Shown: piece after piece, positions 61,340-64,000 of the stretch
Layout: each line of letters begins with the position of its first letter
Numbering within the stretch: the first letter of the stretch is position 1
NCBI RefSeq assembly: GCF_023715325.1
Contig: NZ_JAMBNX010000003.1
Span: 310,001 to 374,000, forward strand
Length of the DNA stretch: 64,000 nt
Direction of reading: 5' to 3'
DNA from: Agromyces mediolanus
GTDB lineage: Bacteria > Actinomycetota > Actinomycetes > Actinomycetales > Microbacteriaceae
Notes under the pieces: generated by a model
Told to the model about the DNA's origin: nothing
The model's database searches: none
Seen by the model: only the letters and a program-made list of their open reading frames with translations
Program-made: the position numbers and the translations under genes

Positions 61340-62378
61340 CGTTCGTCCTTTCGCCCTGGGGCTCGTCGTCGGTCGTGAGGTGCGGGGCGATGTCGCGCGG
61401 GGCCAGCGTGCCCGCGAGCACCTGCCGCACCTGCTCGACGATGGGCATAGCGACGCCCTTCGCCTTCGCCAGCTCGAGGATCGGGCCGACGGACGCCAGC
61501 CCCTCGGTCGTCTGCTGCATGCGCTCGACGACGTCTTTCAGGTGGTAGCCCTGCCCGAGCAGCCGGCCGGCCGTGTTGTTCCGCGACAGCGGCGACTGGC
61601 ACGTCGCGATGAGATCGCCGAGGCCGGCGAGGCCGGACAGCGTCTCGGCCTGCGCGCCGTAGGCCACCGAGAAGTCGGTCATCTCGACGAGGCCGCGGGT
61701 GAGGATCGAGGCCTTCGTGTTCTCACCGTACCCGGCGCCGTCGACGATGCCGATCGCGACCGCGATGAGGTTCTTCAGCACTCCGCCGAACTCGGTGCCC
61801 GGCACATCGGTGTTCACGAAGGAGTGGAAGTACCGGTTGCGCGACACCGAGGCGACCGCCTGCGCCGTCTCGAGGCTCACCGAGGAGACGACCGCTGCGG
61901 TCGGCTGCTCCTTCGCGATCTCGAGCGCGAGGTTCGGGCCCGAGATGACGGCGATGCGCGACTCGTCGATCGGGAGCACCTCGGCGATGACCTGGCTCAT
62001 CCGCAGGCCGCTGGCCTTCTCGACCCCCTTCATCAGGGAGACGACGATCGCGTCGGCGTGCAGGTGCGGCGTGATCGCCTCGAGGTTGTCGCGGAGCGAC
62101 TGGCTCGGCACCGAGATGTAGACCTGCTCGGCCCCGGCCAGCGCGAGGTCGAGCCGGCTCGTCGAGCGCAGGCCCCGCGGGAGATTGATGCCCGGCAGGT
62201 AGTCGCTGTTGCGCTGCGCCTCCTGGATCTCGCGGGCGAGTTCCGGACGCCTCGCCCACAGCATCACGTCGGCGCCGCCGTCGGCGAGGATCTTCGCGAA
62301 AGTCGTGCCCCAGCTGCCCGCCCCGAGCACCGCGACGCGGGTGCCGTGGGGCTTGCGGGAGCCGCTCCTAGTCTTCAA
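61239..62378 (-). CDS. gpsA: Glycerol-3-phosphate dehydrogenase (NAD(P)+), extended C-terminus
   Basis: 379 aa. Start TTG at 62378, with AGAAGGAG about 10 nt upstream; no ATG/GTG is available near the conserved VAVLGAGSWGTTFAKIL. Reduces dihydroxyacetone phosphate to sn-glycerol-3-phosphate for phospholipids. Catalytic Lys in GVLKNLIAVAIGIVDGAG; AGLGDLIATCQSPLSRN is present. The conserved protein ends about residue 335; about 45 more residues (rich in Gly, Arg, Gln) follow and run into ddl. Confidence 0.94.
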   Translation of the reverse strand: MKTRSGSRKPHGTRVAVLGAGSWGTTFAKILADGGADVMLWARRPELAREIQEAQRNSDYLPGINLPRGLRSTSRLDLALAGAEQVYISVPSQSLRDNLEAITPHLHADAIVVSLMKGVEKASGLRMSQVIAEVLPIDESRIAVISGPNLALEIAKEQPTAAVVSSVSLETAQAVASVSRNRYFHSFVNTDVPGTEFGGVLKNLIAVAIGIVDGAGYGENTKASILTRGLVEMTDFSVAYGAQAETLSGLAGLGDLIATCQSPLSRNNTAGRLLGQGYHLKDVVERMQQTTEGLASVGPILELAKAKGVAMPIVEQVRQVLAGTLAPRDIAPHLTTDDEPQGERTNDGQAQGGSALRRAFKRAFDQLRNGGGSAGGDRS

Positions 62379-63183
62379 GGCGGCCCGTCTCCTTCTGACC
62401 GTGCACCACGGGGTCCCAGCGTTCGGCGGGCGCCGGCTCCCCGCGGAGCTCCGCGAGCAGCGCGGTGATCGCGTCCATGAGGTCGGCCGTCGCCGCGACC
62501 ATCGTCGCCTGGTCGAGCGGCTTGCCGCGGTACCGCGAGAGGTCGACGGGGTCGCCGATGGCGACGTCGATCGTCTTGCGCGGGAACAGGCTCAGCTTCT
62601 TGCCGTAGCGCGGCATGAGGGCCTGGGTGCCCCAGTGCGCCGCGGGGACGAGCGGGATGCCGCGCTCGAGCGCGATGCGCACCGCGCCGGTCTTGCCGCG
62701 CATGGGCCAGAGATCGGGATCGCGGGTGAGCGAGCCCTCCGGGTAGACGATGACCATCCGCCCCTTCTCGACGAGCTCTTCGGCGGCGCGGAGGGCGTCA
62801 TGCCCCCGGCTGCCGCTGCGCTCGACCGGGATCTGACCCGAGGCGCGGAGCGCCCAGCCGACGACCGGCACCTTGAAGAGCGAGGCCTTCGCGAGGAAGC
62901 GGGGGGCGCGTCCGAGCTTCCAGCTCGCGGCGCCCATCACGACCGGGTCGATCTCGCTGTAGTGGTTCGGCGCGAGCACGAACGCCCCCGACTGCGGCAT
63001 GCGCTCCCGGTGGTGGAAGCGGAACTTCACGCCGAGGTTGAGGATCGGCAGGATGACCGCCGCCAGGAACCAGAAGAAGGAGGGCCGTCGGGTCTCGGAC
63101 CGGGGCTTCGCCCGCGCCGGAGGCGGGTCGCTCACCGGCTTCGACTCATCCGCGCCGTCGTCGTTCGCCACCTGGCCGTTCAC
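62368..63183 (-). CDS. plsC: 1-acyl-sn-glycerol-3-phosphate acyltransferase (PlsC family)
   Basis: 271 aa from a GTG overlapping the murA stop. Acylates lysophosphatidate. HX4D motif NHYSEID and the EGSLTRDP block (YPEGSLT) are intact; one TM near residues 35-52. It sits between murA and gpsA, so the last lipid steps are encoded together. Ribosome-binding context is weak, consistent with translational coupling to murA. Confidence 0.92.
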   Translation of the reverse strand: MNGQVANDDGADESKPVSDPPPARAKPRSETRRPSFFWFLAAVILPILNLGVKFRFHHRERMPQSGAFVLAPNHYSEIDPVVMGAASWKLGRAPRFLAKASLFKVPVVGWALRASGQIPVERSGSRGHDALRAAEELVEKGRMVIVYPEGSLTRDPDLWPMRGKTGAVRIALERGIPLVPAAHWGTQALMPRYGKKLSLFPRKTIDVAIGDPVDLSRYRGKPLDQATMVAATADLMDAITALLAELRGEPAPAERWDPVVHGQKETGRLED

Positions 63184-64000
63184 CCTTCGAGTTCGAAGTC
63201 CGCCCCGAGCAGCTCGAGCTTCCCGATGAAGTTCTCGTAGCCGCGGGCGATGATCCCGACGTTGGACACGGTCGAGCGTCCCTCGGCCGTGAGCGCCGCG
63301 ATGAGGTGGCTGAATCCGCCGCGAAGGTCGGGCACCTCGATGTCGGCGCCGGTGAGCTTCGCCGGGCCGGAGATGACCGCGGAGTGCTTGAAGTTGCGCT
63401 GACCGAAGCGGCACGGCTTGCCGGTCAGGCACTCCTTGTGCACATCGATCTTCGCGCCCATCTCGACGAGCGCGTCGACGAAGCCGAAGCGCTGCTCGTA
63501 GACGGTCTCGTGCACGATCGACACGCCCTTGGCCTTGGTGAGGGCGATCACGAGCGGCTGCTGCCAGTCGGTCATGAAGCCGGGGTGCACGTCGGTCTCG
63601 ATGATCGTCGAGCTCAGTTCGCCACCCGGGTGGAAGAAGCGGATGCCGTCTTCTGCGATCTCGAACGCGCCGCCGACCTTGCGGAAGACGTTCAGGAACG
63701 TGAGCATCTCCGCCTGGCGGGCTCCGCCGACGAAGATGTCGCCCTCGGTCGCGAGGGCCGCGGCGGCCCAGCTCGCGGCTTCGTTGCGGTCGAAGAGCGC
63801 GCGATGGCTGTACCCGGAGAGCCGGTCGACCCCCTCGATGCGGATCACCCGGTCGGTGTCGACCGTGATGATGGCGCCCATCTTCTGCAGGATGTTGATG
63901 AGATCCATGATCTCGGGCTCGATCGCCGCGCCGGTGAGCTCGGTGATGCCGTCGGCGAGGGTCGCCGTGAGCAGCACCTGCTCCGTCGCGCCGACGCTCG
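63180..64000 (-). CDS. murA: UDP-N-acetylglucosamine 1-carboxyvinyltransferase (5' end outside window)
   Basis: At least 273 codons; the gene begins beyond the window edge. First committed step of peptidoglycan synthesis: adds enolpyruvate to UDP-GlcNAc. The visible C-terminal part has SVGATEQVLLTATLADG, FDRNEAASWAAAALATEGD and DLRGGFSHLIAALTAEG with the late-domain Arg. The catalytic Cys loop lies in the missing part. The TGA overlaps the plsC start. Confidence 0.94.
   Translation of the reverse strand, partial: SVGATEQVLLTATLADGITELTGAAIEPEIMDLINILQKMGAIITVDTDRVIRIEGVDRLSGYSHRALFDRNEAASWAAAALATEGDIFVGGARQAEMLTFLNVFRKVGGAFEIAEDGIRFFHPGGELSSTIIETDVHPGFMTDWQQPLVIALTKAKGVSIVHETVYEQRFGFVDALVEMGAKIDVHKECLTGKPCRFGQRNFKHSAVISGPAKLTGADIEVPDLRGGFSHLIAALTAEGRSTVSNVGIIARGYENFIGKLELLGADFELEG

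Overview
High-GC actinobacterial chromosome, most likely from the Micrococcales and probably the family Microbacteriaceae. This rests on GC-rich third positions, frequent GTG starts, actinobacterial-only families (DUF2469, DUF3515, the small zinc-ribbon-like protein at 8534, acidic tails on S2 and S16) and a gene order typical of that group. No rRNA, tRNA, CRISPR array, insertion sequence, phage gene or replication origin was seen. The window opens inside glgB and closes inside murA.

Layout. (1) 1-8.8 kb: end of glgB, a membrane/lipoprotein-like gene with a thioredoxin-fold TPR protein, then a long coiled-coil DivIVA-type protein, an AI-2E-family permease and an alpha/beta hydrolase. (2) 8.9-14.5 kb, minus strand: a secreted transglycosylase-like protein, a short DivIVA-domain protein, cdsA, frr, pyrH, tsf and rpsB. 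(3) 14.9-29.7 kb: a LytM-like protein, then minus-strand core genes (xerC, a phosphodiesterase, dprA, comM, yraN, DUF2469, rnhB, lepB, rplS, trmD, rimM, khpA, rpsP, ffh), with map and a GCS2-type ligase on the plus strand. (4) 29.7-35.4 kb: DUF2004, ftsY, a lipoprotein and smc. (5) 35.5-47.3 kb: a catabolic island between smc and mutM, which are normally close neighbours. It holds a double-GNAT protein, a LacI regulator and a nine-gene plus-strand cluster for uptake and isomerisation of hexuronates. (6) 47.3-64 kb: core genes again (mutM, rnc, rpmF, yceD, a transglutaminase/DUF58/MoxR trio, coaD, recG, a TPR protein, rsmD, thiL, DUF3515, ddl, gpsA, plsC, murA).

How the genes work together. 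The island encodes a connected route: UxaC isomerises glucuronate or galacturonate to fructuronate or tagaturonate; UxaE epimerises tagaturonate to fructuronate; an SDR reduces fructuronate to mannonate; ManD dehydrates mannonate to 2-keto-3-deoxygluconate. The ABC importer has no ATPase gene here, and the KDG kinase and KDPG aldolase are also absent, so these must lie elsewhere. An esterase of unknown substrate sits in the operon, and a LacI-type regulator is divergent from uxaC with a nested palindrome between them. Core genes are tightly packed with 1-13 bp start/stop overlaps.

Points for a second look: trmD appears to start at ATC; many first genes carry a TANNNT box 6-9 nt before the start codon, which suggests leaderless transcripts; rplS and rpsP share an identical 16-mer about 125 nt upstream; gpsA runs 101 nt into ddl; mutM contains a 9-bp tandem repeat; the LytM-like protein lacks the first His of the HxH motif; and one membrane protein carries an internal lipobox.
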